Assembly (NCBI RefSeq): GCF_037338445.1
Contig: NZ_CP147838.1
Location: 558,001-622,000 of the forward strand
Length of the DNA: 64,000 nucleotides
DNA from: Salinibaculum sp. SYNS191
Lineage (GTDB): Archaea; Halobacteriota; Halobacteria; Halobacteriales; Haloarculaceae
Reading direction: 5' to 3'
Shown here: in pieces, positions 8,126-17,337 of the stretch
How the letters are laid out: each line of letters begins with the position of its first letter
Position numbering within the stretch: the first letter of the stretch is position 1
Program-made: the position numbers and the translations under genes
Notes under the pieces: generated by a model
Told to the model about the DNA's origin: nothing
What the model saw: only the letters and a program-made list of their open reading frames with translations
The model's database searches: none

Positions 8126-9141
8126 CCCGCGACTTCGGAGAGGTCGGCCGTGTAGTAATCGAGCAGCAACACCGCCGCAGCGCCGACGGTAACGGCGACC
8201 AGCACTGACAGCGCCGCCGTCGGCGTCCACGCCGCGATTCCCTCGCGGACCTCGATGACCGGTAGCCGCAGCGAGCCGACCATCAGGCTGACGAGAAACG
8301 TCAGCGTCGCCGCCCGGTAGTGGTCCAGCGCCCACCGGATGAGGTGTGCCACGCTCAACAGGCCGATCAGTGCACCCGAACAGAAGACCGTGACGACCGC
8401 CGCGTTCCCGAGGAGTCCGTCGGTCCCGCCCCCGGTGACGACGCCCAGCAGCTGGTCCACGAAGTCCGTGAGCACGCCCGTCAGGAACTCGTACTGCCCG
8501 AGCAGGATCAGAATGAACGACCCGGAGATGCCGGGGAGAACCATGGCCGTGATGGCGATGGCACCGGCACCGAAGACGACCGGCAGGCTGTTGCCGACTA
8601 CGCCACTCGCCGCCGCCCCGCTGACGTCCAGCGCGATTGCGACGCCGGCCACGGCCGCGACGACACGTCCCGGGGTGTCCACTCTGAGTTCGCGGTAGAG
8701 AACGACCGCCGACGCGGCGATGAGGCCGAAGAAGAAGGCGAACGTCTGCGCACGGAACGCTCCTAGCGCGGCGTGAACGACCCGCGACAGCGTCACGATA
8801 GACGTGAGCACGCCCAGGCCGAGCACGACGAGAAAGAGCACGTCCATCCGCCGCAGGTCGGCCAGGAACGCGCCGCGTTGCTCGGCCCGCCCCAGCGCCG
8901 GGACGCGACGGAGCACCCGTGGGTCGAGGCGGGTCAGCGCCGTGACGAACCGCTCGTAGACGCCGGTGATGAGCGCAATCGTCCCGCCGGAGACGCCGGG
9001 CACGGTGTCGGCCGCTCCCATCGCGGCCCCCTTCAGGTAGACGCCGAGCCACGCGCGCGGAGTCCCGCGGGACCGCTGGGTCTCCGGCGGATGCTCCCCG
9101 CCTGTTTCGGTCGACGACTGGTCAGACGTATCTGCCGACAC
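8122..9141 (-). CDS. DUF368 family membrane protein (polyprenyl-phosphate transporter candidate)
   Basis: 339 residues. A disordered N-terminal tail (1-28) precedes about eight hydrophobic helices, with the DUF368 signatures KGAAMGAADTVPGVSGGT near residue 40 and the later repeat VLPGISGSF. The repeated PGxSGG elements imply an inverted-repeat transporter fold. Bacterial DUF368 proteins (PopT) have been shown to recycle undecaprenyl phosphate across the membrane. The start lies two bases after the aglB stop, so the two are one operon. By inference it returns dolichyl phosphate after AglB releases it. Confidence 0.85.
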   Translation of the reverse strand: MSADTSDQSSTETGGEHPPETQRSRGTPRAWLGVYLKGAAMGAADTVPGVSGGTIALITGVYERFVTALTRLDPRVLRRVPALGRAEQRGAFLADLRRMDVLFLVVLGLGVLTSIVTLSRVVHAALGAFRAQTFAFFFGLIAASAVVLYRELRVDTPGRVVAAVAGVAIALDVSGAAASGVVGNSLPVVFGAGAIAITAMVLPGISGSFILILLGQYEFLTGVLTDFVDQLLGVVTGGGTDGLLGNAAVVTVFCSGALIGLLSVAHLIRWALDHYRAATLTFLVSLMVGSLRLPVIEVREGIAAWTPTAALSVLVAVTVGAAAVLLLDYYTADLSEVAG

Positions 9142-9143
9142 GG

Positions 9144-12100
9144 TTATGGACTGACGAGTCTGGAGGACGGGTCGAGGGCGACGTCGGTGCCCAGCGAGTT
9201 CGACGTGTCGTTCCCGGAGCCATCGCTCGACGACTGGCCGTCGTCCGTCGAGTCGCCCGCAGAGCCGCCGTCGGACGAGCCCCCGGAATCGAAGTTACCG
9301 ACGACCTGCTCCTCGACAGTCGCCGTCACGGGGTCGTCGTCGACACCCAGGACCTGTGCTTCGGTGACGTTCACCGTATCACGGTACTGGAGAATCTCCG
9401 TCCCGTTGACGCTGGTCGGACCGGTAATCCGGTAGGGACCGGTCGCCCGCACCGTCGTGTTCGTGTACCCCTCCTCGGGCCCGAGTTCGTCGTACCCGGT
9501 CGTCGAGTAGGGAACCGTCGCCGTGAACTCGCCGTCAGCGCCGGTCTGAACCTGCTGGGTGTAGGTGAAGTTCCCGTTCGCGAGGCCGGGAACGTTCGTC
9601 CGGCCCTGCGGGAGCGTCATCACGCCGCCGGTCTGCGGGCTCATGTCGACCTGCAGCGTGAGCGTCGTGTTCGCTGGCCCCGTGCCTTCGATGGTCGCGC
9701 CGGGGACCTTCTCGAAAGTCTTCACCCACGACGGCGTGTTCGGGTACAGGAAGTTCGCGGCGCTTGCGAAGGCCTGCGACCCCGAGGTGTTGCCCTGCGC
9801 GAACTGCTGGACCAGCCCCGTCCCCAGCACGTCCCTGGTGAGGACCTGGCTGAGACGCCCCTGCATCCCCGAGAACTGACTCATGTGGACGAGGCGGTAG
9901 TGCTCCATCGCCGGGACCCGTTCGGACGGATACGGGCCGATACCGCCGAGCTGTGCCGTGCCGTCCTCCTCGACGTACTGCCGCGCCGCGCTCACGTTGT
10001 CGAAGAACTTCACTATCTGGCCGTCCTGTGGCGGTTCGACGAACGTGCTGACCGACGAGAGCTGGCGTTCCGCGCCCTGCCAGTCAGTCACCACGGGTGC
10101 GGGCTCCATCGCACTGCCGTGATAGCGGTACAGGCGCGTCAGCGTCGAGTTGTAGTACGGCTGTTTCTGCCAGATGCCGCGAGTCTGCAGCCCGCCGTTC
10201 TCGGCGACACTCGCGACGCGACTGTAGAAGTCAGACCGTATCGTGTCGGGGTTGAACCGTGCCGGCGCGAAGAACTTCCCGTTGACGCCCGTCTCCGTCT
10301 CGGCCATCTTCCAGTCGATCATGACGTAGCGGGTCTTGGCGTCCTCCTCGTCGATGTCCGCGAGCACGTCGTTCGCCGCGGTCTCGTTCTGGGACGTGAG
10401 GTACAGCGCCGCGTCGCCCGCCCCTTGCTGGAACGGGTTGGCGTTCGGGATGCGCTCGCCCTGGGCCGTAATCCAGTGACCGTAGTCCCACCAGGACATG
10501 ACGCCGTAGTCCCCGGCGCTGTAGTTGTAGTCGTCAGTCCTGTCGAAGACGCCGTAGAGCTCCATCGGTTCGCCGTCAGGATTCGCGTACTGGCCCTCGA
10601 CCGGCGTGTTGTCCGAGAGGAAGTCCAGGCCGTCGTTCCAGCCCACGACGCCCCCCGGCTGCGCACGGTTGTCGGCCGCGATCATCGCCGGTCCGCCCCA
10701 CGCAAGCGGGGCGATAGTGACCAGCAACACCGCGAAGACGACCATGACCTGGTACGCCTCGACCTGGAGGAAGTCGTCAACGCGGCCCACGTACTGCATC
10801 ACGGTGCCGACCGTCAGTGCGGTCAGCGCCGCCACCGGGATGGCGAGGTAGTATGAGAACCGCGACTGCGTGAACGTCGCCGCGAGCATGAAGACGAAGA
10901 GGATAGCGACCAGTAGCTCACCAGCCGCGGGATGGTCCCGCGTGTACTGCCGGTAGAGAACGATTCCGACCCCGGCGATGGCCGTGAAAATCGCCAGTCG
11001 GTACCACGAGAACAGCGCCTGTGGATTCTCGAGTGGCTGGGCCTCGCCGACCGTCCCTGCCGTGGGTGACGTCTGAAAGCCGACGACACGCAGGACCTGG
11101 TTGACGAAGTACGAGAAGATGTCCGGTAGAACGAGGGCGGTAAAAGCAGCGCTAGCGACCAGGATAAGAGCGATTGCGCCGGGATAGCCGTATCGGCTGA
11201 GGTCTCTCGCCTCCCACTGCCGGAAGAACCACGCCATGAACAGGCAGCCGGCAGCGACGGCGAAGGCCAGCCCAGGCTGGAGGAGCGAGCGCGACGTCGC
11301 GCTGATTTCGAGCGTGTTGACAGTCGACAGTTGCAGGAGTCCCGCCGTCGTCAGGGAAACGAATCCTACGAGCGCGGTGTGCTCGGGACTCTCGCCCTTG
11401 ACCGCCTGGATGCTTAGGTGGATGACGAAGAACACTCCAAGGATACCGAGAAGGAGAACACCAGGTGGCCACACCCAGAGGTACGCGCCGATGCCGACTC
11501 CGGCGAGTATCGACCAGCCCAGCGGCCGCCTGATGGCCTCGAACTCCCGATCTGCGACGAGCTCGTACACCGGCCGTTCGCGCTGTGCCACGTAGAGGGC
11601 GACGAGGACGCCGAGAACAGCGATACCCTGGAACAGCGCTTCGGCGACCTGGTGGTCCGAGAAGCCGACCACGCTTCGGGCGAGCAGTCCGTCTGGAGCG
11701 AGCGCGATGACGCCCGCTGCGATGACACCCGCGAAGCGACCGCCGAGGCGGCGGCCGATGAAGTACGCGGGGACGATGATGGCCGTCCCGAAGAGCGCGG
11801 GCCCGAATAGGACGACCAGACGGACCGTGTGGTCGCTGGGGTTCCCGAGGCCGACGATCAGGGCGATGGTAGCGAGTATCTGGTCGAAGATGGTGCCGAA
11901 CTGTGACTGTGACGTCCCGAACGAGAAGTAGGTCCAGGCGTCGAACGGCATCGTCTCCGGGAAGTGCTCGACGACGTACTTCGTCGAGCGGTAGTGATAC
12001 CACGGGTCGTTCGACCGAAAGAGCACCTCGCCGTCGATGACGAAGTTACCCCATTTACGCGCGCGATTCCAGAACGCAAAGGCGACGAGAAAGACGAGCG

Positions 12101-12185
12101 TCAGGTAGTGGTAGTACTGGCCCAGCCAGGCTGTGAAGGCGTGGGCACCACTCCCGTCTTCGAACTGTTCGCGCCAGTTACTCAT
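9144..12185 (-). CDS. aglB: Oligosaccharyltransferase AglB (STT3 family)
   Basis: Transfers lipid-linked glycans to Asn in N-X-S/T sequons of S-layer and other surface proteins. 1013 residues from ATG 12185, with many transmembrane helices in the first half. The metal-binding DPWYHYR motif is near residue 60, the acceptor-recognition WWDYGHW near residue 565, and a DWKMAE-type DK motif lies further on. The last ~50 residues are a low-complexity Gly/Ser/Asp tail that is not needed for catalysis in known homologues. Upstream in-frame codons to 12281 are rejected because a TATA-like box lies inside that stretch. Confidence 0.97.
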   Translation of the reverse strand: MSNWREQFEDGSGAHAFTAWLGQYYHYLTLVFLVAFAFWNRARKWGNFVIDGEVLFRSNDPWYHYRSTKYVVEHFPETMPFDAWTYFSFGTSQSQFGTIFDQILATIALIVGLGNPSDHTVRLVVLFGPALFGTAIIVPAYFIGRRLGGRFAGVIAAGVIALAPDGLLARSVVGFSDHQVAEALFQGIAVLGVLVALYVAQRERPVYELVADREFEAIRRPLGWSILAGVGIGAYLWVWPPGVLLLGILGVFFVIHLSIQAVKGESPEHTALVGFVSLTTAGLLQLSTVNTLEISATSRSLLQPGLAFAVAAGCLFMAWFFRQWEARDLSRYGYPGAIALILVASAAFTALVLPDIFSYFVNQVLRVVGFQTSPTAGTVGEAQPLENPQALFSWYRLAIFTAIAGVGIVLYRQYTRDHPAAGELLVAILFVFMLAATFTQSRFSYYLAIPVAALTALTVGTVMQYVGRVDDFLQVEAYQVMVVFAVLLVTIAPLAWGGPAMIAADNRAQPGGVVGWNDGLDFLSDNTPVEGQYANPDGEPMELYGVFDRTDDYNYSAGDYGVMSWWDYGHWITAQGERIPNANPFQQGAGDAALYLTSQNETAANDVLADIDEEDAKTRYVMIDWKMAETETGVNGKFFAPARFNPDTIRSDFYSRVASVAENGGLQTRGIWQKQPYYNSTLTRLYRYHGSAMEPAPVVTDWQGAERQLSSVSTFVEPPQDGQIVKFFDNVSAARQYVEEDGTAQLGGIGPYPSERVPAMEHYRLVHMSQFSGMQGRLSQVLTRDVLGTGLVQQFAQGNTSGSQAFASAANFLYPNTPSWVKTFEKVPGATIEGTGPANTTLTLQVDMSPQTGGVMTLPQGRTNVPGLANGNFTYTQQVQTGADGEFTATVPYSTTGYDELGPEEGYTNTTVRATGPYRITGPTSVNGTEILQYRDTVNVTEAQVLGVDDDPVTATVEEQVVGNFDSGGSSDGGSAGDSTDDGQSSSDGSGNDTSNSLGTDVALDPSSRLVSP

Positions 12186-12210
12186 TAGCCGTGCACAATC
12201 CCAGTGCGCG

Positions 12211-12216
12211 CATAAA
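12211..12216 (-). promoter_or_regulatory. TATA-like box of aglB
   Basis: TTTATG on the minus strand, 26-31 bases before ATG 12185. It supports both that start and a leaderless aglB-DUF368 transcript. Confidence 0.6.
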
Positions 12217-12466
12217 CCTTCTGTAATCAAATCAGTACAGTAAGGGAATCTACAATCTGCCGTGTTGAATAGCAATCTCATTGGTTGATGTCACGGATTA
12301 GAAAGATGAAGCAGAGGAAATCGATTATCTCCTATGACATCCGATCAGGTTAGCCTCGTTAATTAATGTCGGCATTCAGTCACAAATCGGGTATGCAGGC
12401 GAGTGAAGATAGTAAGCGACTGGGTCTCACCCTGGAAGCAGAGCCGGCGTCAGAACAGCTGCAATC

Positions 12467-13627
12467 TTACTCGGGATCAAAATCTCGAATCGTCTTGATG
12501 ACGTATTCGATGTCCGCCTCCTCCAGATTTGGATGGTTTGGCAGGCCAATGGTGTTCCCGGCCACGGCCTCTACGTTAGGCAACGAAAGATCGTAGTCGT
12601 GATTGTTGTCGTTGACGCTCCACGGGAACTCCGAATTGAAACCCCGATGGTTTTCGAACACGGGCTGATCGTACAAGGGGTCGACATAGCGGTGGCGAGT
12701 CTCAACGCCTCGCTCGTTCAGCTCGCGCCACACTTCTTTCCCACTCATCCCAGCGACATCCGTCTTGATCTCGATTGGTGCCCAAAAATATGCGTGGTCG
12801 ACGTAGTCCCGAACCGTGGCGGGTTCTAACCAGTCGAGATCGGCGATTTCACTCAGAAGACGTTCTGAGATTTCGCGGCGACGTTGGTTGAACCCCGCAA
12901 GTCGGTCAACCTGTGCAGTTCCGATGGCCCCGTTGATATCCGACATGCGGTAATTGTATCCGAGGGTAATGTGTTGGTCTCGACCGGACATTCCGTGGCT
13001 CCTGAGCAACCGGATTTGTTCTGCAATTTCGTCATCATCCGTCGTAACGATACCACCCTCACCGGTGGTGATGTTCTTCGTCGCATAGAACGAGAAACAT
13101 CCAGCGTCGCCGAGAGAGCCCACAGTCTCCTCACGATACCTCGCACCGTGGGCCTGTGCAGCGTCTTCGATGATATACAGGTCGTGTTCGTCGGCAAAGG
13201 CGCATATCTCGTCCATCTCGGCAGGGTGCCCGTACAGGTGGACCGGCATGACTGCAACGGTGCGGTCGGTTAGACACCGTTCGAGGTCGGTGTGGTCCAG
13301 CGTATACAGTTCGCGATCAATATCTGCGAAAACCGGAACGCCTGCCTGGTGAACGACGGCAGTAGCAGTCGATCCGAATGTCATAGAAGGCACAATTACT
13401 TCGTCGCCGGGTTCGAGCCCGATGGCGTTCAATGCGAGCTGGATGGCAGTCGTCCCATTGCTGACAGCGACAGCGTGGTCGGTCCCCACGAAGTCGGCCC
13501 ACTTGTCCTCGAACTCCTCAACCATGGGACCCTGGAGGAAACGGCCGGAATCGAGGACCTGCTCAACGTTCTCGTATTCCTCGTCGCCCAGAATCGGTTC
13601 AGCGACGCTCACATGTCTCTCGGCCAT
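12467..13627 (-). CDS. DegT/DnrJ/EryC1/StrS sugar aminotransferase
   Basis: PLP-dependent aminotransferase of nucleotide-activated keto sugars (386 aa, normal length). The Schiff-base lysine is K184 in FYATKNITTGEGG, preceded by EDAAQAHGA, and the N-terminal VSNGTTAIQLAL loop is present. Codon use is visibly less GC-rich than in neighbouring genes, and a decayed glycosyltransferase lies immediately upstream in the same direction. Both point to acquisition or relaxed selection. The sugar product is unknown. A second family member is at 22459. Confidence 0.9.
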   Translation of the reverse strand: MAERHVSVAEPILGDEEYENVEQVLDSGRFLQGPMVEEFEDKWADFVGTDHAVAVSNGTTAIQLALNAIGLEPGDEVIVPSMTFGSTATAVVHQAGVPVFADIDRELYTLDHTDLERCLTDRTVAVMPVHLYGHPAEMDEICAFADEHDLYIIEDAAQAHGARYREETVGSLGDAGCFSFYATKNITTGEGGIVTTDDDEIAEQIRLLRSHGMSGRDQHITLGYNYRMSDINGAIGTAQVDRLAGFNQRRREISERLLSEIADLDWLEPATVRDYVDHAYFWAPIEIKTDVAGMSGKEVWRELNERGVETRHRYVDPLYDQPVFENHRGFNSEFPWSVNDNNHDYDLSLPNVEAVAGNTIGLPNHPNLEEADIEYVIKTIRDFDPE

Positions 13628-13682
13628 ACGACTGACTGGCGGACGCCATGGTAATCAACTCGTTGGTGAGACATTAGTACCA

Positions 13683-14431
13683 TCAAAGCAGGCCGTACAA
13701 GTACCCGAGACCTGTTACACAGAAACCGGGTATGACGAGCTGTGCTGATTTGTTCTTCGTCAGCGGGAGTCCAAGTTCACCAGACTGCTCGCAATAAACG
13801 CAAAGAGAAGCTGCCAGAGGTGGTCTGACCTACTCCCACAACGACTCCACGGCTTGTTTCGAGTGGTCCTGCCAAAAGGAACCTCGCAGAAGCTACCGCG
13901 GCTCGTTTTGGAATTGGCAAATCTCGTGGTCGACCATCGAACCGGGAGGGTAAATTACCCTTTCGCTGAACTCTCGCCGTAGTGAAACATGGATCCATGA
14001 TGCATCGCACCGAGGAGGAAGTAGAACTCCGCCGGTATGTAGGGTGCAGCATCCTGACCTAGTCGGGTTCGGTTCGGCCACAACCTGCCAATGCATCGTG
14101 ACTTTCGTAGGCAGCGACCAGCTTTTCGACCCCGCCTGCCGCCGAAGCCTGGCCGTCATCGTTGAGCGCAGCGATGTCTCGCCTGGACATAATACCTGGT
14201 CGTACTGCTCAGCGGTCCAGCGTCGTCGTGGTTCGCGTAGATTACTACGACATCTCAATCCGGATAATCTTCGATTACGCGTTTGTGGACCGTCTCGTTG
14301 CTGTCGATGATAGTGACTACTTCGATGTCGTCGGACGTCTGTGAGCGAACTGCATCGGCACACCCGAAAAAATCGTCGTAGCGGTCTATCGAGGAGGTAG
14401 GAACGACAACGGAGACTTTTATATCAACGAG
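13683..14431 (-). pseudogene. Decayed family 2 glycosyltransferase
   Basis: Pieces of one GT-A glycosyltransferase appear in order on the minus strand but in different frames. The N-terminal KVSVVVPTSSIDRYDD (from 14431) runs to a stop at 14255. DIAALNDDG followed by EKLVAAYESHDALAGCGR (14178-14059) is in a second frame and ends at another stop. YIPAEFYFLLGAMHHG (14041-13955) is back in the first frame. The C-terminal GLGYLYGLL membrane end is in the third frame, with its stop at 13683. At least two stops and two frameshifts make it non-functional. Intact relatives are AglG/AglE-like N-glycosylation enzymes. Confidence 0.8.
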
Positions 14432-14578
14432 ATTTCGATCAAGTGGAGTAGGTGTTACGTTTCGCAGACGGCGCGCCTGTCGCCGGTAGATAATCGCTCT
14501 ATAACTATACGTCGCCACGCGATAGCAGATGGCACGCTATCACGCGGTGTAGCCCATCTGCATCCGCCAAGGCCAGCT

Positions 14579-15544
14579 ATGAATGGAGAGTTCATTTACC
14601 GGGAGACCGAAACCGAGACAGATCAGACGACCGAAGGGGGGCGACTGGAGACGTGTCCGGAGTGCGAGAGCGAGGCACTCGTCGCGGACGACGTCCACGG
14701 AGAGGTCGTCTGCGAGGAGTGTGGCTGCGTCGTCAGGACACAGCAAATCGACACGGGCCCGGAGTGGTCCGCCTACACGCACTCGGAGAGTCAGGAGAAG
14801 TCACGGGTGGGCGCGCCGCTCACGCGGACGATGCACGACAGGGGACTGACGACGAAAATCGACTGGAAGAACACCGACGCGCAGGGACAGGCAATCTCGG
14901 AGCGCAAGCGCACCCAGCTCAGGCGGATGCGGACGTGGCAGGAGCGCATCCGGACCAAAGACGCCGGCGAGCGGAACCTCCAGCTCGCACTGGCGGAGAT
15001 AAACCGGATGGCCAGCGCACTCGGCGTGCCCAGACCGGTCAGGGAGGTGGCGTCGATGGTCTACCGGCAGGCGCTCGACAGGGACCTCGTCCAGGGGCGG
15101 TCGATAGAAGGCGTGGCGACGAGCGCGCTGTACGCGGCCTGTCGGAAGGAGAACATCCCGCGGAGTCTCGACGAGGTGGCGGACGTCTCGCGCGTCGAGC
15201 GCGTCGAAATCGGCCGGACCTACCGGTACCTCGCGGACAAACTCGACCTGGAGATGCGGCCGGTCGACCCGCGGCGGTACCTCCCGCGTTTCTGTTCGGA
15301 ACTCGACCTGGAGGAGTCGGTCCAGCAGCGGGCGGCCGCCGTGCTCGACGAGGCGGCGGAGGCGGGGCTGCTCTCGGGGAAGTCGCCGACCGGACTGGCC
15401 GGGGCGGCCATCTACATCGCGTCGCTGGACTGTAACGTCAAACGGACCCAGAAGGAGATCGCGGACGTCGCACAGGTGACCGAAGTGACAATCAGGAACC
15501 GGTACCAGGAGCAACTCTCGCTCGTCGAAGGAGACGGGGCCTGA
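14579..15544 (+). CDS. Transcription initiation factor TFB
   Basis: Archaeal TFIIB homologue that bridges TBP and RNA polymerase and reads the BRE. 321 residues. The N-terminal zinc ribbon has C26/C29 (CPEC) and C45/C48 (CEEC). The B-reader region WSAYTHSESQEKSRVGAPLT follows, then two cyclin-like repeats (about 120-205 and 220-315). The final helix TIRNRYQEQL belongs to the DNA-binding HTH. Haloarchaea carry several TFBs with partly separate regulons. Its place at the edge of a regulator cluster suggests a specialised copy, but that is inference. Confidence 0.95.
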   Translation: MNGEFIYRETETETDQTTEGGRLETCPECESEALVADDVHGEVVCEECGCVVRTQQIDTGPEWSAYTHSESQEKSRVGAPLTRTMHDRGLTTKIDWKNTDAQGQAISERKRTQLRRMRTWQERIRTKDAGERNLQLALAEINRMASALGVPRPVREVASMVYRQALDRDLVQGRSIEGVATSALYAACRKENIPRSLDEVADVSRVERVEIGRTYRYLADKLDLEMRPVDPRRYLPRFCSELDLEESVQQRAAAVLDEAAEAGLLSGKSPTGLAGAAIYIASLDCNVKRTQKEIADVAQVTEVTIRNRYQEQLSLVEGDGA

Positions 15545-15702
15545 ACCGGACTGCCGCCGACTGCAACCGGCGTTTCGGGAGACGGCGCGCGACGAGAGAC
15601 AGTTGGGACCCGCTTCCGTCACGCGCCGGCAAGAACTACCACCCAGACCGGCTTACATGTTGTGTGACGAACTGAGTTACATCGACACGACGGGATGCCC
15701 GT

Positions 15703-15716
15703 ATGTGATTTCACAT
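15703..15716. promoter_or_regulatory. Inverted repeat overlapping the TrmB-like gene promoter
   Basis: ATGTGA-TT-TCACAT: six-base perfect arms around a two-base centre. It lies immediately before an AT-rich stretch (15718-15736) that is the likely TATA region of the gene starting at 15766. The position suits an operator, perhaps for autoregulation. It differs from the TACT-N7/8-GAGTA motif reported for Halobacterium TrmB. Confidence 0.5.
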
Positions 15717-15765
15717 GATAATTTTTATTTTTTCACAGGTTTTTGTATCGGTCAGGTTGGGACCC

Positions 15766-16569
15766 ATGTCAGAGTCACCGGAGGTAGACGAGGCTGTCGA
15801 GATACTGCAGGAACTGGGGCTGAAGGAGTACGAGGCGAAGTGTTACGTGGCGCTTTCGCGGCTCGCCGACGGGACGGCGAAGGAAGTCAGCGACGTCTCG
15901 GAGGTCCCCCGGACCCGGGTGTACGACGCGACGCGGGTCCTGGAATCGAAGGGGCTCGTCGAGGTCCGGCACTCGAACCCGCAGGTGTTTCGCGCGGTCG
16001 ACGTCGACACGGCCATCCGGACCCTCCAGTCGGAGTACGAGTCCCGGATGGCGAGTCTGAGAGAGCACCTGGAACGGGTCGAGCCGGTGCAGACGGCGGA
16101 GCGCGGGACCGGCACGAACGAGGTGTGGACGCTCTCGGGCGCGACCAGCATCAGGAAGCGCCTGCAACAGTTCATCGGCGACGCGAGCGAGGAACTCAGA
16201 CTCCTGGTCGGGACCAGCGACGCCGTCTCGGGCGAGGTGACCGACGCGCTCCAGGCGGCCACACAGCGGGGGGTCAGCGTGGTCGTGGGGACGGTGTCCG
16301 ACTCCCACCGGCGGGCGCTGGAGGACGACCTCCCCGGCATCGACGTCTCGGTGGTCGATTTACAGTGGTTCGTCGCCCCGGAGAGTGAGGGGGCTATTCT
16401 CAGGCGACTCCTGCTCGTCGACGGCGACAGGATGCTCGTCAGCACGGCGGACGACTCCGGAGGGGTCGTCGACGAGCACGCGACGCTCGGGAGCGGGCTC
16501 GACAACGGCCTGGTGGTCGTCCTCCGGCGATTGCTCGCCGGCGAACTGGACCCGGGCGCGGAGCGGTAA
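15766..16569 (+). CDS. TrmB-like transcriptional regulator
   Basis: 267 residues. An N-terminal winged helix (about 10-80: LQELGLKEYEAKCYVALSRL, then PRTRVYDATRVLESKGLVEV) is followed by a short coiled-coil. The C-terminal domain with WTLSGATSIRKRLQQFI matches the TrmB family lacking the full sugar-binding domain. ATG 15766 (MSESPEVDEAVEIL) is preferred; an in-frame ATG at 15715 adds a hydrophobic stretch encoded by the AT-rich promoter. TrmB proteins control central and sugar metabolism in Halobacterium. The ligand of this one is unknown. Confidence 0.88.
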   Translation: MSESPEVDEAVEILQELGLKEYEAKCYVALSRLADGTAKEVSDVSEVPRTRVYDATRVLESKGLVEVRHSNPQVFRAVDVDTAIRTLQSEYESRMASLREHLERVEPVQTAERGTGTNEVWTLSGATSIRKRLQQFIGDASEELRLLVGTSDAVSGEVTDALQAATQRGVSVVVGTVSDSHRRALEDDLPGIDVSVVDLQWFVAPESEGAILRRLLLVDGDRMLVSTADDSGGVVDEHATLGSGLDNGLVVVLRRLLAGELDPGAER

Positions 16570-16708
16570 CGCGCCGCGGCTGCCCGGGGAGTGCAAGCAC
16601 CCAGAAGGCCTATACATTCGTGTGTGCAACCTCATCTATCCAGCCCGGGGGAGTCGACGTCGCACCGGTGGTCGTCCGCCGGCGCGTGCTGGGATAGCCT
16701 GTTCCGAC

Positions 16709-16978
16709 ATGACATCAGAGAACGACACGCCGTACACGGACGAGTTCGACTGGGAGACCACGCCGCCGTCGACAGCGGTGGTCGAGGCAGTGTGTACCGC
16801 GACCGACAGGGAGGTCCAGGATATCGACCCGCTCTACGAGTCGCTCGACCCCGACGCGCTCGACAGACTCCTCGAAGCGGAGGCGGCCAGGGGCGCCGAC
16901 CTGCAGTTCGAATTTCTCTTCTCCGGGACGCGCGTGACCGTCCGTGCCGACGGACAGGTAATCGTCGTCCCGCAGTAG
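16709..16978 (+). CDS. HalOD1 output-domain protein
   Basis: An 89-residue protein made almost wholly of one HalOD1 domain: WETTPPSTAVVEAVCTATD, DPLYESLDPDALDRLL, and a final beta-rich FSGTRVTVRADGQVIV. HalOD1 is a haloarchaeal stand-alone or fused output domain predicted for signalling. The function is not established. It lies between the TrmB-like gene and a DUF7511 gene, all in the same direction. A TATA-like CTATACAT about 100 bases upstream could serve it. Confidence 0.85.
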   Translation: MTSENDTPYTDEFDWETTPPSTAVVEAVCTATDREVQDIDPLYESLDPDALDRLLEAEAARGADLQFEFLFSGTRVTVRADGQVIVVPQ

Positions 16979-17138
16979 CCGCCAGGGTGCCAGCGGTAGC
17001 GCCGGTGCCGAGACGCGAGACGGACACTGCCGAGCGGCATAGGCCGGGCTTACCACGTTTCCAGACGTGAGAGGCGACGGGACCCCGGCAGTAGTGAGTA
17101 TATACCCAAATGAGGTCCGTCCGAAGGGACGCGCCGAG

Positions 17139-17330
17139 ATGAGTCAGAACCAGGATTCGGAGGGGGAGCAGGAACCGGCAGCGTGGACCTACCGGGCTGT
17201 CGTCGAGGAGTACGAGGACAAGCCCGACCAGTGTACGATCTTCCCGCGTGAATCTGCGGGTATCGACAGGATGGAGACGTGGGTTACGGCCCGGGAAGGG
17301 TCGTACGTCCGCCTCGACAGAATGCGGTGA
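17139..17330 (+). CDS. DUF7511 small protein
   Basis: 63 residues from ATG 17139. The pattern YRAVVEEYEDKPDQCTIFP, then METWVTAREGSYVRLDRMR, matches the haloarchaeal DUF7511 family, which has no known function. An upstream in-frame start at 17067 would span a TATATAC element at about 17099-17105, so the shorter form is preferred. It ends seven bases before the convergent DUF7344 gene. Confidence 0.75.
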   Translation: MSQNQDSEGEQEPAAWTYRAVVEEYEDKPDQCTIFPRESAGIDRMETWVTAREGSYVRLDRMR

Positions 17331-17337
17331 GGCGAGA

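Noticed and set aside
12282..12466. AT-richer spacer between aglB and the aminotransferase, possibly part of a mobile element
   Set aside because: No inverted terminal repeats, transposase remnant or target duplication could be seen. The composition alone is not enough.
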